DNA of 64,000 nt from Trichinella spiralis (Eukaryota; Nematoda; Enoplea; Trichinellida; Trichinellidae). The translations under genes and the position numbers were made by a program. Shown one piece after another: positions 13,451 to 39,900 of this stretch; the first letter of the stretch is position 1, and each line of letters opens with the position of its first letter. Location: assembly GCA_000181795.3 (NCBI GenBank), contig CM012953.1:14118183-14182182 (forward strand). Direction: 5' to 3'. The notes under the pieces were generated by a model, which ran no database searches, was not told where the DNA came from, and saw only the letters and a list, made by a program, of their open reading frames with translations.

Positions 13451-26692
<13,242 letters not shown>

Positions 26693-27649
26693 ATATGAGC
26701 ACAGCTAATGAACCAAATTCGTGCGTGCGTGCGTGTGTGTGTGTGTGTGATGGTTGTGATCAAAATATAAAAATGCAAAAAAGTCATATCGTTTGCATAG
26801 CAAGATTTTGTTAGATAGAAAGTTACTTATAAGCCATGGTTCTTTTGGTGATTTTATGCAAAGCCGATTTGTTGCCGTAGCCATATTTTCATTTTTTTTG
26901 TTCATGATCTTGTTGTAATAACAGCTGCGAACAACTGATCGCAAAAAACTTGAAGCATTTTTCCATTTTTCTGTAAAATCAATTTTTCCTGTTGGTCATA
27001 ATTGAATAAAAATGCGATTCTGTTTTGGTGTTTGATTCAGTGTTAATCAACTAAATAAAACTGTATTTCGAAAGAACATATATTTAAAGGGCAATTTGCT
27101 TTCTTCTTCTTCCTTTGTCGATTTCGTTTTCCGATCCATTTTCTTCATCATCAATGCAAGCAGTGGAATTGAACAATGGAAAATTTCGATTGGAAGGAAA
27201 ATTATTTTTAATTGGTTCGCGTTATGGGCAATTTTCATAAATTGCGTTGTATTATTTTTGAACGTGAAAACTTTTCACGCATCTCACCAGTTCAACAACA
27301 GCTGTGCATGCATGCTTTTCGTAAAGCATGCGTGCAACTTGCCACAGTTGTAAACTGTCCACTGAATACTTTCTATTTCTGTTAATGAGCTGCTTTTACA
27401 AACAAGCATGCATCACAATCACTAGCTGTTGTGTGGTCGGTGATGCATTTCTCGGCAATCAAGAAGTGTCGAGTGATTTGTTCAAGGGATCCAGTTTAAA
27501 ATCATGCGCAACTTTGTTTGCCAAGAGGAGGGAAGTGGAAAGGTAGCCTTCGATTGTTGGTAAACACCAACACGTCGAGGTGCAAGAAATTCTTTCACAT
27601 TATCTCGTATACTTACGACAACCAGGACGACGCTCTATCCATTTTTACA
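26693..27649. other. Intergenic stretch between fatty acid synthase and the EB-like gene
   Basis: A short TG repeat lies at about 26730-26749. From about 27100 the base composition rises toward the next gene, as expected for a promoter. Overlapping open frames on both strands do not look like real proteins. A perfect 9-bp inverted repeat lies at 27310-27331. Confidence 0.6.
27310..27331. promoter_or_regulatory. Perfect 9-bp inverted repeat with 4-nt loop
   Basis: Arms GCATGCTTT and AAAGCATGC flank TCGT, about 320 bp before the start of the small secreted-protein gene. It could be a dimeric factor site or chance; the function is unknown. Confidence 0.35.
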
Positions 27650-29122
27650 ATGATAAAAGTGGCTCCCTTTTTTACCCTTTTCTTCGTTCTCATCCAATTA
27701 TCATCGACCCAATGTAAGCATGATGCAATTTTTACATTTATTATCCTATAAAATATATTTACCAAAATTTAAACAGTTGATAATTGATTAATTATCGTCA
27801 CTAAACGTTACTCTTAAAATTTTATTCATATTTAAAAGCTCTATTTATGCATAAATATAAATATAAGTAAATTTATATGTATGCACAGCTGAATATATAT
27901 ATATTTATTTATTCATTCATTCATTCATTTGATCATTTAACAATTTTCATAAAAATACATTTTAGAATAGTTATTAACATCAATCAGTTACTTACCTACT
28001 TGTTATAAAAATGATGCACTGCATATGAATATTCAAACTTGAAATTGTATGTAAATGGAAAATCCAAATTCATTGTTTAAATAATTTAGTTCAAGCAAAG
28101 CTCACAAATGCATATGATTGTGATTTTTATGCAGAATAATCTGGGCAATGTGTTCCTATTTAAGAGAAACGCGTATAGTTCGTATAGTTCGTATAGTGTA
28201 ATTTAAAATTTACACTTATTCACAGTATCATTTATTGTACATTTTTTGCTTGAAAAATTGTTGTAAATTATTTATTTTGAAATATTTCAAATCTGTATCC
28301 TTCCGTTACCTTCATTTACGTTTTTGTATTTGATTTGATTTTTTATTGTTGTCAGAGTTGTAAACAAAGCTTAAAATAATTTATAAAATATTTTATACAT
28401 GATGAGGCAAATGAAAAGTTTAATTATTAATAAAATTATGCTGGACTGAATTTTATTTTCGGATAAATTTCAGGACACTGAACTGATGCATTAGTAATTG
28501 AATAACAATGGCAGTGTAGCATTTAATAGCACAATAATAAATTTGTACGTGCTTGCATTTTTCACGTTAAAAAATAAAATTAAATTTAAACTGAAAATAT
28601 TACAATAATAAGGCCATTGTTTCATGTCATTAAATTAAATTAAATTCTAAGCAAAAATACAATTATACAATACAAGAATTTAGATGATATAATGCTTGGC
28701 ATTTAATATAACAGTGGGATTAATAAGTTTAAAAGAAAAGCATAATGAATTTATAAAAAATTTTTTAAAATATAAACTGATATTTCAGATGGTGGATATT
28801 TATTCAACCCTCTGATAGCAAGATCATATTATATGTACTCTTGTCCAAGTGGTTTCGCGCGTTATAATGGTGTTTGCATTCCAAATCGATTTGTGCAGGT
28901 TTGTTGAAATTGATTCTAATTGTTAAAATAACAACTCGATTTAAATCACTTTAATTTTGAATAAAATATGCATTTTTTCAGGCCAAACCAGGCCAATTTT
29001 GCAATCCATTGACGGAATGCGTCGGTGGATCAATGTGTTTAGGTGGTATATGCAGGTGCTTACCAGGTCTAATACCAAGCGGTGGCGTTTGCGTGCTACC
29101 TCCATTCGGCATGTTTGGTTAA
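27650..29122 (+). CDS. Small secreted cysteine-rich protein, EB-module-like
   Basis: Three exons (27650-27713, 28789-28898, 28982-29122) encode 104 residues. Residues 1-21 form a clear signal peptide (hydrophobic core PFFTLFFVLIQL). The mature part holds eight cysteines (SCPSG, GVCIP, FCNPLTEC, SMCLGGICRC, GGVCV), spaced like the EB module common in nematode extracellular proteins. It ends LPPFGMFG. A single module with nothing else suggests a small secreted factor or cuticle/antimicrobial-type peptide; no specific role can be assigned. The first intron is 1.07 kb and separates the signal peptide from the module, a typical exon-shuffling layout. The splice sites fit and the frame closes. EB assignment is moderately sure, secretion is sure. 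Confidence 0.8.
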
Positions 29123-29785
29123 TTAATAATTGCTTAAGAATTATTATTTCACTAACTCCATTGATACAATATTATTAGTGCAGTAGTCTAGAGTTATTTT
29201 TCATCATTTTATTATTGTAAATCTTTTATTTTTGTCAACTGTTCCTTTTAAATAAAATCTGTGTTTTATCATGCGCATTTATCAGAAAAAACAAAGCACA
29301 CAAACTTTCGTTTGTTCACTGATATATTAAAAAAGCACTTTTTCTTATGCTTCCCCAGGTATTTTGAAGCATAAATGATTTTCATTTACATAATGCTCTG
29401 CACAAAATAAAAATTTCTTGTCTATTTACTTCAACTTGTATCAAAGATGTCGATTCTCTTATCATATATATATATATATATGCTATTTTTAACAGCTGAT
29501 ATAGAAATTGATCTAAACAGTAATAATAAAACTTGTTATTTCAAATACAACTGACTTTTTATGCAAAAAAACAAAATAATAAATTAGTTCGATTCATTAT
29601 AATAAGAGCTGCTTATCAAAAAATCCTATTTTTAGTATCTTGTTGAAAAACACAACTTGAGCATTGAGCAAATCTTTAAAAATATAGCAACTTCTAGAAA
29701 ATGAAAACAAACAAATAAGTAAGTGATGCGGTGTTTTGCATGTGATGTGTCACCGGGATAAGGTAGAAGAGACAAGAAGTGCAGC
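29123..29785. other. Convergent intergenic stretch
   Basis: This stretch separates the 3' ends of the plus-strand EB-like gene and the minus-strand K+ channel gene. It is AT-rich with a (TA)n run near 29463-29480. Nothing else is seen. Confidence 0.6.
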
Positions 29786-32700
29786 TCATACGCAGGACTC
29801 TTTTAAGATGAATGGTGCAATTAAAAAAAATTTATATTTGTCTTGTTTAAGCCACTGGCGTTTTCTTGATCGTTTGCCTAGTGACCGGCTGCTTCTAACT
29901 GAGCCTCGTTTATACAGTCCACCGTCGAATGGCCGATTGAATGTCCTGTTTTGCAATACAAAAGCATCTGATTCACGAATTTCTTCTGGACGTATTTTTA
30001 TATGTGTTTTTGCTACTTTAAGCACTTCAGGACTGACAGGAGCAAAAAGCATGTTATTAGTAATTAGTGTGCCATCATCAGTAATTAAAGGACTGCTGAC
30101 AACGGAAAAATCATAATCATCCGGTAGACCATACTTTTGACGTAACGCAGTTGCTTGCTTGGTATTAAGCAGCATTGCATCGCTGATTTGTATCAAACGA
30201 CCGCCTGCAGTGCGAATAAAAGCACTGTGCTTGAAAATTTGCTCACCAGCATGCAAACCACTGACAACCGCACCACCAAATGCATCTCGAGCGGTTTCAA
30301 TTTTTTGTCCAAAATAATGAAGCTTTGTAATATATTCTGAGCCAGCCAAATCAATACACATGGTTGTCAAAGCCAAACCAACTACTATATATATTATTGT
30401 AAAAAATAAATAAACTTGTTCAGATGGGACGATATCACCAAAACCTAAAATTGTAGCTTTTAACATCTAATGCATTTTACAGATATTCTAATTCTAAACT
30501 AATTTACTGATAAATTGTTATATATACCAGGGGTTCTCAAACTTCTCTGGGCTGCGACCCAGTTTCGAAAACGGTAATTTTTTGCGACCCACCTGCTTGC
30601 AATGCATATTTTAAAAGACAAGAGGGGTTAAATAAAAAATATTAGTTTAATACTTTAAATTTTTTAATGAACACGCCTAATTAAAACGTATAAGTTTATT
30701 TGTCAAATGCATAATGAGGTGTATGCGAACAGTGGGCTTGTTTTCTCTTTTGGCTGATGACTTCTTCGAAGTCCGCACTAACACGTGTTGGTTCTAGTCG
30801 CAAGATGTTGGATGATTGTAGCTTATTTCTAAATTTTTGCTTTTAATTCCATTCAATGCTAAAAATCCAATTTCGTACAAGTAGAAAGTAGTAAAATGAA
30901 GCAGCACTTTTAATGCGGCGGTGGAAAAAGTTGTATATGTGTTTTAAACTAATAGTCAAAACTGTACTATGTTTTACGATCAAAACTGACTTTAAACAAA
31001 AAATCTTCAGACAAATCGGTTAATTCTCAATTTTCTTTTGTGGATATGCCGGTACGGACAACATCTGCGTGCTGTGAGAAACTGGACAGAAATAGTGATT
31101 CTCAAGTCATCAGTAACTGAATCACAGCTTACTTGTTCACCCAACAATATTCGATTAGTAAAACTCTCTTAACAAAAATAAAGTCTACTCCCATACTTTA
31201 ATATTTTAAGCGGCCCACACTTTGAGAACCACTGATATATACAATTCGCATACAGAACAGTATATGTAAATAAATAAGAATTTGCTTTAAATCACTGAAA
31301 AAAGCAAACCTTACCTATTGTTGCCATGGTAATAAAACAAAAGTAGAACGCTTCAAAATAGCCCCAGCCTTCAAGCATTTGAAATAAAAGTCCTCCGAAT
31401 GCCGTATAAGAGATGAGAACAACCATTGCCATTACAACTGGTAAATGGACGTCACCGGATTCTGAAGTCTGCTCTGATATGTTATCCAATTCTGAGTGTT
31501 TCGCATCTTCATTTATTGAAATTTTTTTCCCACAAAATGTAAAATTTCGAGAATGCTTTCCAAGCTATAAACAGAGAAATGCTAATTAAAATTTAATTCA
31601 CTTCAAATTTGCAATGCAATGCCAAATATATTGTGTGACAACAATACTGAATTACTTCAATTTCTTTACAAATTAAATAAAATATTTCATCAAATTACTT
31701 GCTACATTATGTCATAGAATTGTAAAATTTTTAACAATACGACTTTTTTAGAATTTAATTTACATGCGAGTGCAAACAACTGAACATAAACTATCGTTTA
31801 ATCATTAACAAAATCTATAAGAATTGTATTAAAACATAGTTAATTTTTAAAATTACACAATTTTAATTCAAATGTTCGAAAGCATTCTTTTTAAAATTCT
31901 AATTCTATAAACATATCTTTCAAAAGATTTGTAATTCAATTATTTTATATTTTGTGCTTAACTGAAAATTTGTTCTGCATATTAAAACTTGGTCAATGAA
32001 TAGTTTTTTGCGATGAATCTTTGCAAGTTGTGGTCAAGCAAGTAAGTCATGATGCTCCAAATGTCATAGGGTAGTGTTTTTTTATTAAATTCATTTTTCT
32101 CAATGGCAAATAATAATTCAAAAAATATGCAACATTATTTGCTAAGTTCTTACTTTTGCTTTTAATGTCCTGAACTGGCGATATAGAAACGTTATTAAAT
32201 CAGAAAGAAATTTTCCAATATCTGCAATGGTAATTAACAGAAGTGGTATTCCAAAGATGCCAAACACAATGCAAAGTACTCGGCCGGATACTGTTTTTGG
32301 TACCATGTTTCCATAACCTAAAGAAATATCAATAAATGCGGATAAATAGATAGTTAAAAATTAATTTACCAATAGTAGTAATCACTGTTGTAGCAAAAAA
32401 TATTGCCTGTGGAAAAGTCCAAATCGTACGATGTGTTTTGTTTAGAATATCGTTAATTGTGATGTATTGCTCTTCGTAAGCTTCGTATAATACAATTTCC
32501 AGACTTTTAATGCTATCCATAGCCTGCATTTGCCATTGTTCGCTTGTCATACCTTCAGCTTGACTGAGATTCCACATATTTTCTAAGAAGCGGGTTTTTG
32601 TCTGTGAAATCAGTTTCAGACTATTGCTTCGAACCTAAAATTCTTAGTTATGATAAATATTAAGTGATGAAAATTGTCAAAATTTTAAATCAAAGCAAGC

Positions 32701-33801
32701 ATCACCTGCAATTCATGGGACAATTCAATAAGGTGAAATATACCGCCCCCGCAAACGGTATAAATGGTGAGCAAAGCAACAAGACCTACATGAGGTAGAG
32801 CTATTTTCAGTATCTAGAAAATAATATAATATTTTTATTTATAAATTATATGCAATAAAAGCAATTTTTAAATTCAGTCAAAAAATAAAATCAAAAAGTA
32901 AAGTTTCATAACATAACAATTAAAATTTTAAACTTAACAACAATACATTTAAATATTTTTATGAAACAATTTTATAAATGCATTAGAATAAATATAGCAT
33001 TGAAAATATGTTATTAACTGCACTATGAGGAAAATTAAGTGAAGTAATTTGCAATGATTTTTAAAATATTTCACAGTACAGAAACCAATCTTTTTAAATA
33101 AAATAACAAATTCGTATATGAATAACGAAATTAATGTTCTACTTCATGTTGCCAGAAATATAAGCAAAAATCTCCTTTTGTAATATTTTTTGGTTGATAA
33201 TTTTAATAAAAAATATTTAATCAATCGAAGACGACTACATGTTAAATTCTTAATGCTAATGTTAATAAAAGTAATAATAGAAAATAACAGTGGTACAAAA
33301 AGGCCAATGTTCACGGTTATATGTTCCACATTACATAACGTTAAAGTTTTTTTAAAATCAAATTTCATATTTAAATTCTGTCATATTTTTATACATTCAT
33401 CATCTGTTGTAAAAGAAGCTTTTAAAGCTTCAGAAAAGAAAATTGAAAACAAGTCTTCAAAATGAAAAATAATTGGCTGCAAAAGATTTTAATAGTTATT
33501 TATGCACATGCACTTAATAAGCATTAAGTGCTGTTCAAGTGTAGTGCATCAGCAGTTTTGACGCATGAAGAAGTGAGTTTCATTGAATTTATATATTTGT
33601 ATTCATTAAAGTTTTAAAAGTGCAATTTGTTTGATATTAAAAAAAGAAACTTACTCGTCCACATCGTTTCCCGCAGGAAACATCATCATCTTCATCTACT
33701 GGGTTCATTTCCATTCCAATTAATCTCTGACCTTCCTCGTTGGAACGGCTTTGATCCTGATAACCGTGTGATTTTAACATTGCTCCGGACTTGCTAAGCA
33801 T
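29786..33801 (-). CDS. TWK-type two-pore-domain potassium channel
   Basis: Background K+ leak channel subunit of the plasma membrane; two subunits form a channel with four pore loops. Exons in transcript order: 33801-33655, 32813-32706, 32634-32370, 32317-32154, 31564-31315 and 30444-29786, giving 530 residues in frame. TM1 lies at about residues 50-80 (HVGLVALLTIYTVCGGGIF). An extracellular cap is followed by pore 1 with selectivity filter TTIGYG (about residues 170-176), TM2 (IVFGIFGIPLLLITIADIG), TM3 (LPVVMAMVVLISYTAFGGLL), pore 2 with TIGFGD (about 310) and TM4 (FTIIYIVVGLALTTMCIDL). A long cytoplasmic tail of about 180 residues ends ILKESCV. The ATG at 33801 is the best visible start, but the frame stays open to an AAAG at about 33826, so a longer N-terminus from an upstream exon is possible. 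The last intron carries a hAT element. The TWK subfamily member cannot be fixed by eye. Confidence 0.93.
30520..30527. repeat. Left target-site duplication of hAT element
   Basis: ATATATAC directly before the left CAGGGG terminus; identical to 31235-31242. Eight bases is the diagnostic length for hAT insertions. Confidence 0.93.
30528..31234. mobile_element. Non-autonomous hAT DNA transposon in TWK intron
   Basis: A 707-bp element with hAT-style terminal inverted repeats. The left end is CAGGGGTTCTCAAACTT and the reverse complement of the right end is CAGTGGTTCTCAAAGTG, identical at 14 of 17 positions. Similar subterminal TGGGC(T/C)GC motifs follow. A perfect 8-bp target-site duplication, ATATATAC, flanks it at 30520-30527 and 31235-31242. 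No intact transposase frame is present, so any movement would need a transposase from elsewhere. It sits in the last intron of the K+ channel gene and touches no splice site. The perfect duplication suggests a fairly recent insertion. Confidence 0.93.
31235..31242. repeat. Right target-site duplication of hAT element
   Basis: ATATATAC directly after the right terminus; identical to 30520-30527. Confidence 0.93.
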
Positions 33802-36690
33802 GACGACTGCCGACTTCAAGTGATCGGCTTTAGAATAATAACAATCATATTGGTTGAATTATACTTTTCAATCTTCAATTGCTATTCAAAGCATTTTCTA
33901 CTTTTAATGTGCCATTTGATACGAATTGCAATCGCGTTTCTTCTTTTGCATCCAGTTATTATAAAGCAAACGCAAATGAAAGCTTAATTAGCTGCCTACG
34001 GCAACTAGTGGCACCAGTTACGCTTATAGCCTCTATATGCATACACCAGTTAGCAGTCGTAAGTTGACAAACGGCATTTTGCTGACGTGCTTTTCACTGG
34101 ATCAGTGCGTCAGCAGTTTCCAAGCTGCAAACACTTCTTTGTCGTGATTTATTGTTTTGCTCTGCAAATAGTGTTGCATTGTCGCTTTTCTTTTTTTGAT
34201 TTTATTTTTTTATTTTTAAACATTAAAAACTATCAAAACACGCTTTCATTATTGCCACATTGCTTCTTTCTCTGACGCTTTGCTTACACGCTAATTCATT
34301 CTTTCTCTACAGCAAAATTCAAAGCTAACAACAAGGTAAATCTGAAATTCTATTCTTACTCTTATTCGTATTATTTAGCAAAACTAATAACTGACAATAT
34401 TAGAAACAATAAACTGAGCTAAACTTAGTCAACCAGACGTTGCTAACTCAAGTGATTATTATATTTTGAACTTGAAGCATCGTTTAACAATTTAGATCTC
34501 TTCAAAATTAAAATTTTTTTATTCAAAATGTTTTAAGATTTGAATATGTTGGTTTTTTTTGCGCACCTTTGCTCCTAATCAAGATATTAGAAATGTTTTT
34601 AAAATTTGTTGTGCTTTTCATCAAAATTAACACGAAACTTTTAAAAAGCTAGCATGCTATTTCAATAAAGCTTTGCCTGTTCTTGAAAGTATACTCTTTT
34701 CAATAATGATGCTTAAGAAGTTTCTGAACAGGTTTGAACTGGGGCGTTTCTTTTAGAGATGGAATGATTTAAGCGATATAAGCATTATATTATTATAATT
34801 TGATTATATTGTTTTCAGCATTCTTCATTGCTATTTTATAACTCGAAATATGGAAATCACTCCCAACAATCAGGTTCAAGCATTTTGCAACACGAAAAAG
34901 CATTAGTGTATATTTTGGTTCATTAAAAAAAAGTTTTGCGAAACTGAAATTTAAGAATGTTTAACAATATTTGAAACTTCTATTATACATGTAAATATAA
35001 TGACATAAAATATACAGGAAGGAAATACGTTTGATTTTTTTATTAAATAAATATTTTAATGATGATTCAAAGAAGATTTTTTTCAGTTGCGCAGATATAA
35101 ATATATCATCAGTAAAAATGATAAGATAAGATACGATTAAGGACAAGAACATTTAAGAATTTATGTTTGTTTTATTTCTTTGACTGAATTGTTTCAATGA
35201 TTTTAAAAAATGATAATAAAATGTAATAAGTGTAGATACTATTACTGAGGTTCAGTGAAGAGATTTCGATTACTTTTTGAAATGTTATTACTAAGTTAAA
35301 GAACTAATTTTCTAATTAAATTATTGAAATACAGTTGTGACATACTGTATAATGAAATTTTAAATAAATAATAAGACGTGTAATAAAATTGAAATTAAAT
35401 TTAAAATATTATTTATAATTTAACAAAGGAAAGCACATATTTTAAAAGAATTTTTTTGCATGTTATAAATGAAAGTAAATTGCAAAATGAAGAAGAACAC
35501 GAAAGCCTTTCCAATTGATCATTAAGCAGTGAACATTTAATTTATGTTCAATTCATCTGCTTTTGCCATTTGTAGGATGTCTGTTTACATCTTCAATTAT
35601 TTTAATGTAATCTTTTGCATGTTTTAAATTGATTTGAAAGATAATTTTAATTTGAGTAATAATTAAAATGTTTAAAATTAATTTTCAGTGTGACACATGG
35701 AATTATTCATCCACCAAAAATTAAGTGCAAATTTTGATTTTTAATCTTTGATCTTTTTTCAAAGTTATTTTTTAGCAAGCAAATAAAATAATGCCACAAA
35801 AGTGTATTCAAATTTAAATACCTTTTTTACAGTAAAGAATTAGTAATTGTAGAAGGAAATAAAGTTGACATTTATTTACAATAAAACTTTATCGAACAAT
35901 AAAAAAAATAAGCAATTATTTTGAATTTTTAATAAAATTAAGATGTTGAAAGAAATTAATTCAGAAAAAGCAAAAGCAATATTAAATTGTGTGTTTAAAT
36001 GATTTTTCGAAATTTTTGTATTTGCTCTGCAGAGTAACTTATTATAAATAAAATAATATATGGCTTCTTGAAATATTGTTTCATCAACATTTATTAATAT
36101 TTGTTTAGTTTAATTATTTGTCAAGTTGAAAAATGACCAGTAAATAATAAATTTTTAATTTCAACAAGAAAGCGGTTTGCAGTGGTGTTTAATGGTCAGA
36201 TTCTGTGATTCGTTTTAATTGCTTTGTAACTGAATCAATAAAATAAAACTGCCGATGTGACATAATGAAAATCAGAAATGAAAATAAAAATTTCCACTAA
36301 TGAATGCTACAATATAGTTGATAGTTGAAGCTATTGGAAGCGAATTATGTCATCAATTGTTTGAAATGTGTTTACCATAATCTGTTCTTGCGCGAGCAGT
36401 ATTTCAAGTTGATATGTAGATATTGTGCATGATTACGTTGAAAATACGTTATTGCTTTATTTGTTTGTTTGTTTGTTGGAAAAATAAATTTTAAATGTAA
36501 AACCATTTTATATGTTTTTGTTTGTTTATTTTCATCATGCAGCTTGAGTTTTGTGTTGTTTTCATGATTTTATCTTAAATTTTAATATTGTTGTAAAATT
36601 ATTAAAAGCTTAATTGAGCACAATCAAGTGAAGATTAAGATTCAAAATTGCTTAACTTTTGTTATTTTTTGAATGTTTGTTGTTGATGTC
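33802..36690. other. Intergenic stretch upstream of K+ channel
   Basis: About 33,880-34,150 is somewhat GC-richer, as expected for the channel promoter, and holds a CRE-like TGACGTG at 34083-34089. The rest is AT-rich with no supported gene. Confidence 0.55.
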
Positions 36691-36968
36691 AGTTTACGAT
36701 GCTCCTCGGTTGCGGCTTGAAAGCGAACAAGTATGCTTGCACTGATGATGCTACTGCGTCGCTAAGCTGCGATTAATTAAGCTACAAAATGCTTGAGCCG
36801 AGGCAATGAAGCATCAACGTCTGATCGGACTGATCATTGATTATTGTAGATCTGCCCGGGCGTCTGCATAAGCCAGCTGGCGTTCAGCTATTGGTGAATC
36901 TGCGACACCAGTTTAAACGACGTCTTGACTGTTACCATGGTTAGCCGGATTGATAGCATTATTCAGTG
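36691..36968 (+). promoter_or_regulatory. GC-richer 5' flank of the G gamma gene with inverted repeat
   Basis: The 280 bp before the start codon are GC-rich against an AT-rich background, as in other 5' flanks here. GATGCT-CCTCGG at 36698-36709 pairs with CCGAGG at 36798-36803 and AGCATC at 36810-36815. This gives a bulged stem around a loop of about 90 nt. Promoter or 5'UTR role is inferred. Confidence 0.4.
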
Positions 36969-39900
36969 ATGGACAAAGCAGAACTGCAGCGTTTGGTCGA
37001 CAGCCTTCGCCGGCAACTAAAAATGCACCGCATATGCGTGTCTGTCTCCGCTGCCGAGTAAGCAGCCCTTTTTCTTCTCTTCTCTTTTCAAATTTTTTTC
37101 CATTTGATGATAATTAATTTTCATAATAGACAAACTTTATAATGAAAAAAAAATTTACAATTGCAATCATTCACTTATATTAGCATATTACGATTTTTTG
37201 CTCTACTATTTATTTATTTGTTTTTTTTCAGTATTATTATTGATTATTATAATCTGAACAACAATTTTTATTTAAAATCACTTAAGCTGCAATTAAGCGG
37301 CAGTGATTAGCGCGTAAAATCTTTTTATAGCGAGCAGTATCATCGGCATAAATCATCGGCTAACTGAAATGTATACAAACAGCTAACAAACATGGCATGC
37401 ATTCTTAAAAACTTTTGTTTTTCAAATACTGCTTACTGTTCATCTGAATAAGATTTCCTTTTTGTAGTGGACTTTTTTCTCTGCTGATATAATGTTAATT
37501 TAATGTACAATTTGAAACAGGACGACAATTTAGGAAAAGAAAACTAATATTTATTTTTTAAAAAGAAATTCAATATGTATATATGTAATAACTGTGAATT
37601 ACTAGAGATGTAAATGACTTTAGTAAATAAAAAATGAAATCTTTTCACACAAAAATAAATAATTTATTCAGAAATTCTGTTGTTATTATGAATATAAATT
37701 TTAAAGTGTCAAAATTTATCAAAAGATTTCAGAACAGTTTCGTGCTTATTTATGCACAGTTCATTGTTCATATATCACGATATAAATAAGTAAAAGCATT
37801 CTATTTCTGAATAAATGATCTTTTGTTTTTTAATTTACGTTAGCAGTTTCTGCTGAATCGTTAGCATTAACATATCATAACAAACCATTTTATCACGCAT
37901 GTAAATAAAAATAAGAATTTCATGTAACACGGAAAACGAATTTCGTATGATATATCTAATCATATGAGATTACAATTAAAAGCTTTTTTTCGGTGTATAA
38001 ATTATTGTCTACAAGATATAAAAGTTCAAGAAGCTTAAATAAGGAGGGGCGTATATTGAAAATTAATGTTCATCTACAGAAAAATTTCTTCTTCGTTGAA
38101 TTATAACGGAATTTATGCCAAGTTGTTGGATACATACATTTCTGGAGGCAAAACAATTTCATGGCATGTCAACTCCCATCTCAGCTTGCCTGCTTGTCGC
38201 CACTCTTCAGCGTCTTGATAGTTTCGATTCAAACTTGTTTGTCATTGCAGTCATTAAGCTTGGATAGCAATCGTGAACTTTTGTCTTCGATCGATACGTT
38301 TAAAAGTGGATCCGCATCTTAAACATCTTTTCCTTTTCCGCATCAGATGTATGGAAAACGATCACTAGCAACTATTTCAAGAATATTTTTGAATTGTCTG
38401 CAAACCTTTGCATGGCTTCCAATTTCATGAATGGGAAATGACAATTGCCGTTAATTGATTCACTAAAAAACCACGTCAATAGGCTTTATTCTCATTTTTA
38501 AGAAGAGTCATATGGTAATTTGGTCAATTTAAAAAGCAGAGCAAAATTGCACTGTTGGCATTAATCCTAAGGGACCTCTTAGTGTTGATTATTATCAAAG
38601 AATGAATTCTTTTGATTTTGTATTACCTACAACAATGCTTGACTTGGTGTTGTAATTTTAAAAATTATGCATATTAGGTGTACAGTTCGAAAGTTATTTG
38701 CACTTTTGCTTATGTATCTTTTGACCAAGAGAAAAAGAAGAAAATGGATCATTTGCATCATTTCTTTTACAAACGCATAGAATTATAATTAATAATTTTT
38801 TGTATCGTTCAATTTATGTATAATTTAAAAATGAATTTACCGAATAGTTTGTAAAGAAATGGTCGAAGAAGAAGAAAAGATAAGCTTTTTTCTTCAAAAA
38901 GAAGCAAAACTGAATATAATTGCCTGTGAGTAAATAGTAGCAATAGGCATTTTTGACCCTGTCAACGTGATCGATTTAAGCCCTTTGGGTAATCAATTAG
39001 ACATCTGTTCTAAAAAAGGGGTGACACCAGCTGCTAATGATCTTATAAATCTCATCTGTAACAGATTTGTCTCATATATCTAACCAATAAAAAAGAAAAT
39101 TCAAAAAAACATAATGAAACATTCCATTTTTTGAGGAAAAAATTGGAAAAAATTGGAAATTTTCAAAATTGAAAATTACTGCACCAGCTTAAGTTATATT
39201 AATTAGTCTTGCTGTGTTTCAAATTTGGATAGAGGTGAAGTACAGTTGGAAACGCATCAGTCTGTTTGTGAACATTATATCACATTGGCAAGATGGAATA
39301 ATGCTAATCGATCTGTTCTTGTATAAGACCGGCCTTTCCATTTCTTCAACATGCATCTTCTGTTCACGTTCAGAGTATTTCTTCTTCCTCTCAGCTTGAA
39401 GCTAATCATCATCATGAATCATAATTATGTCCGTGGTAAAATTGAGTCTACCCATTGATCGATCAACTCATTTCCGTCTTTTTCAAGATATCAAAAATCA
39501 ATATATACAGCTTTTCTGATAGTATAATGCTGGCTGGCAGCTTGTGATAACAAAATTGTAATTATAATCTGAAGAATTTCCTTATTATGTTTTTTTTATT
39601 TTTCATCTTAGGTGGTCGTGTTTCATAATTACGTAAAAGGAATGTTTTTTTGAGAATGTAAAATGAGTTTATAAATGGGCAAGAATTAATAGTAAAATTA
39701 AGTCGAAATTAATATCAATATCTCACTGTTCAAATACTCAAAAATATATCAACATGCTAAGCAAAGAAACTGCTTAGTATTTGATTTCATTTATTATTAT
39801 TTTTGAAAAAATTTAAAAAAGGTAAACGAATCTCATGTAGTAGTTTTGATTTTTCCCATAACACGACGTTAATGCTATTGGTCATTTTATCATTAGAAAG

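Noticed and set aside
28172-28197. Short 9-bp tandem repeat (GTATAGTTC, just under three copies)
   Set aside because: Too short and isolated in an intron to assign any role; no CRISPR or satellite pattern.
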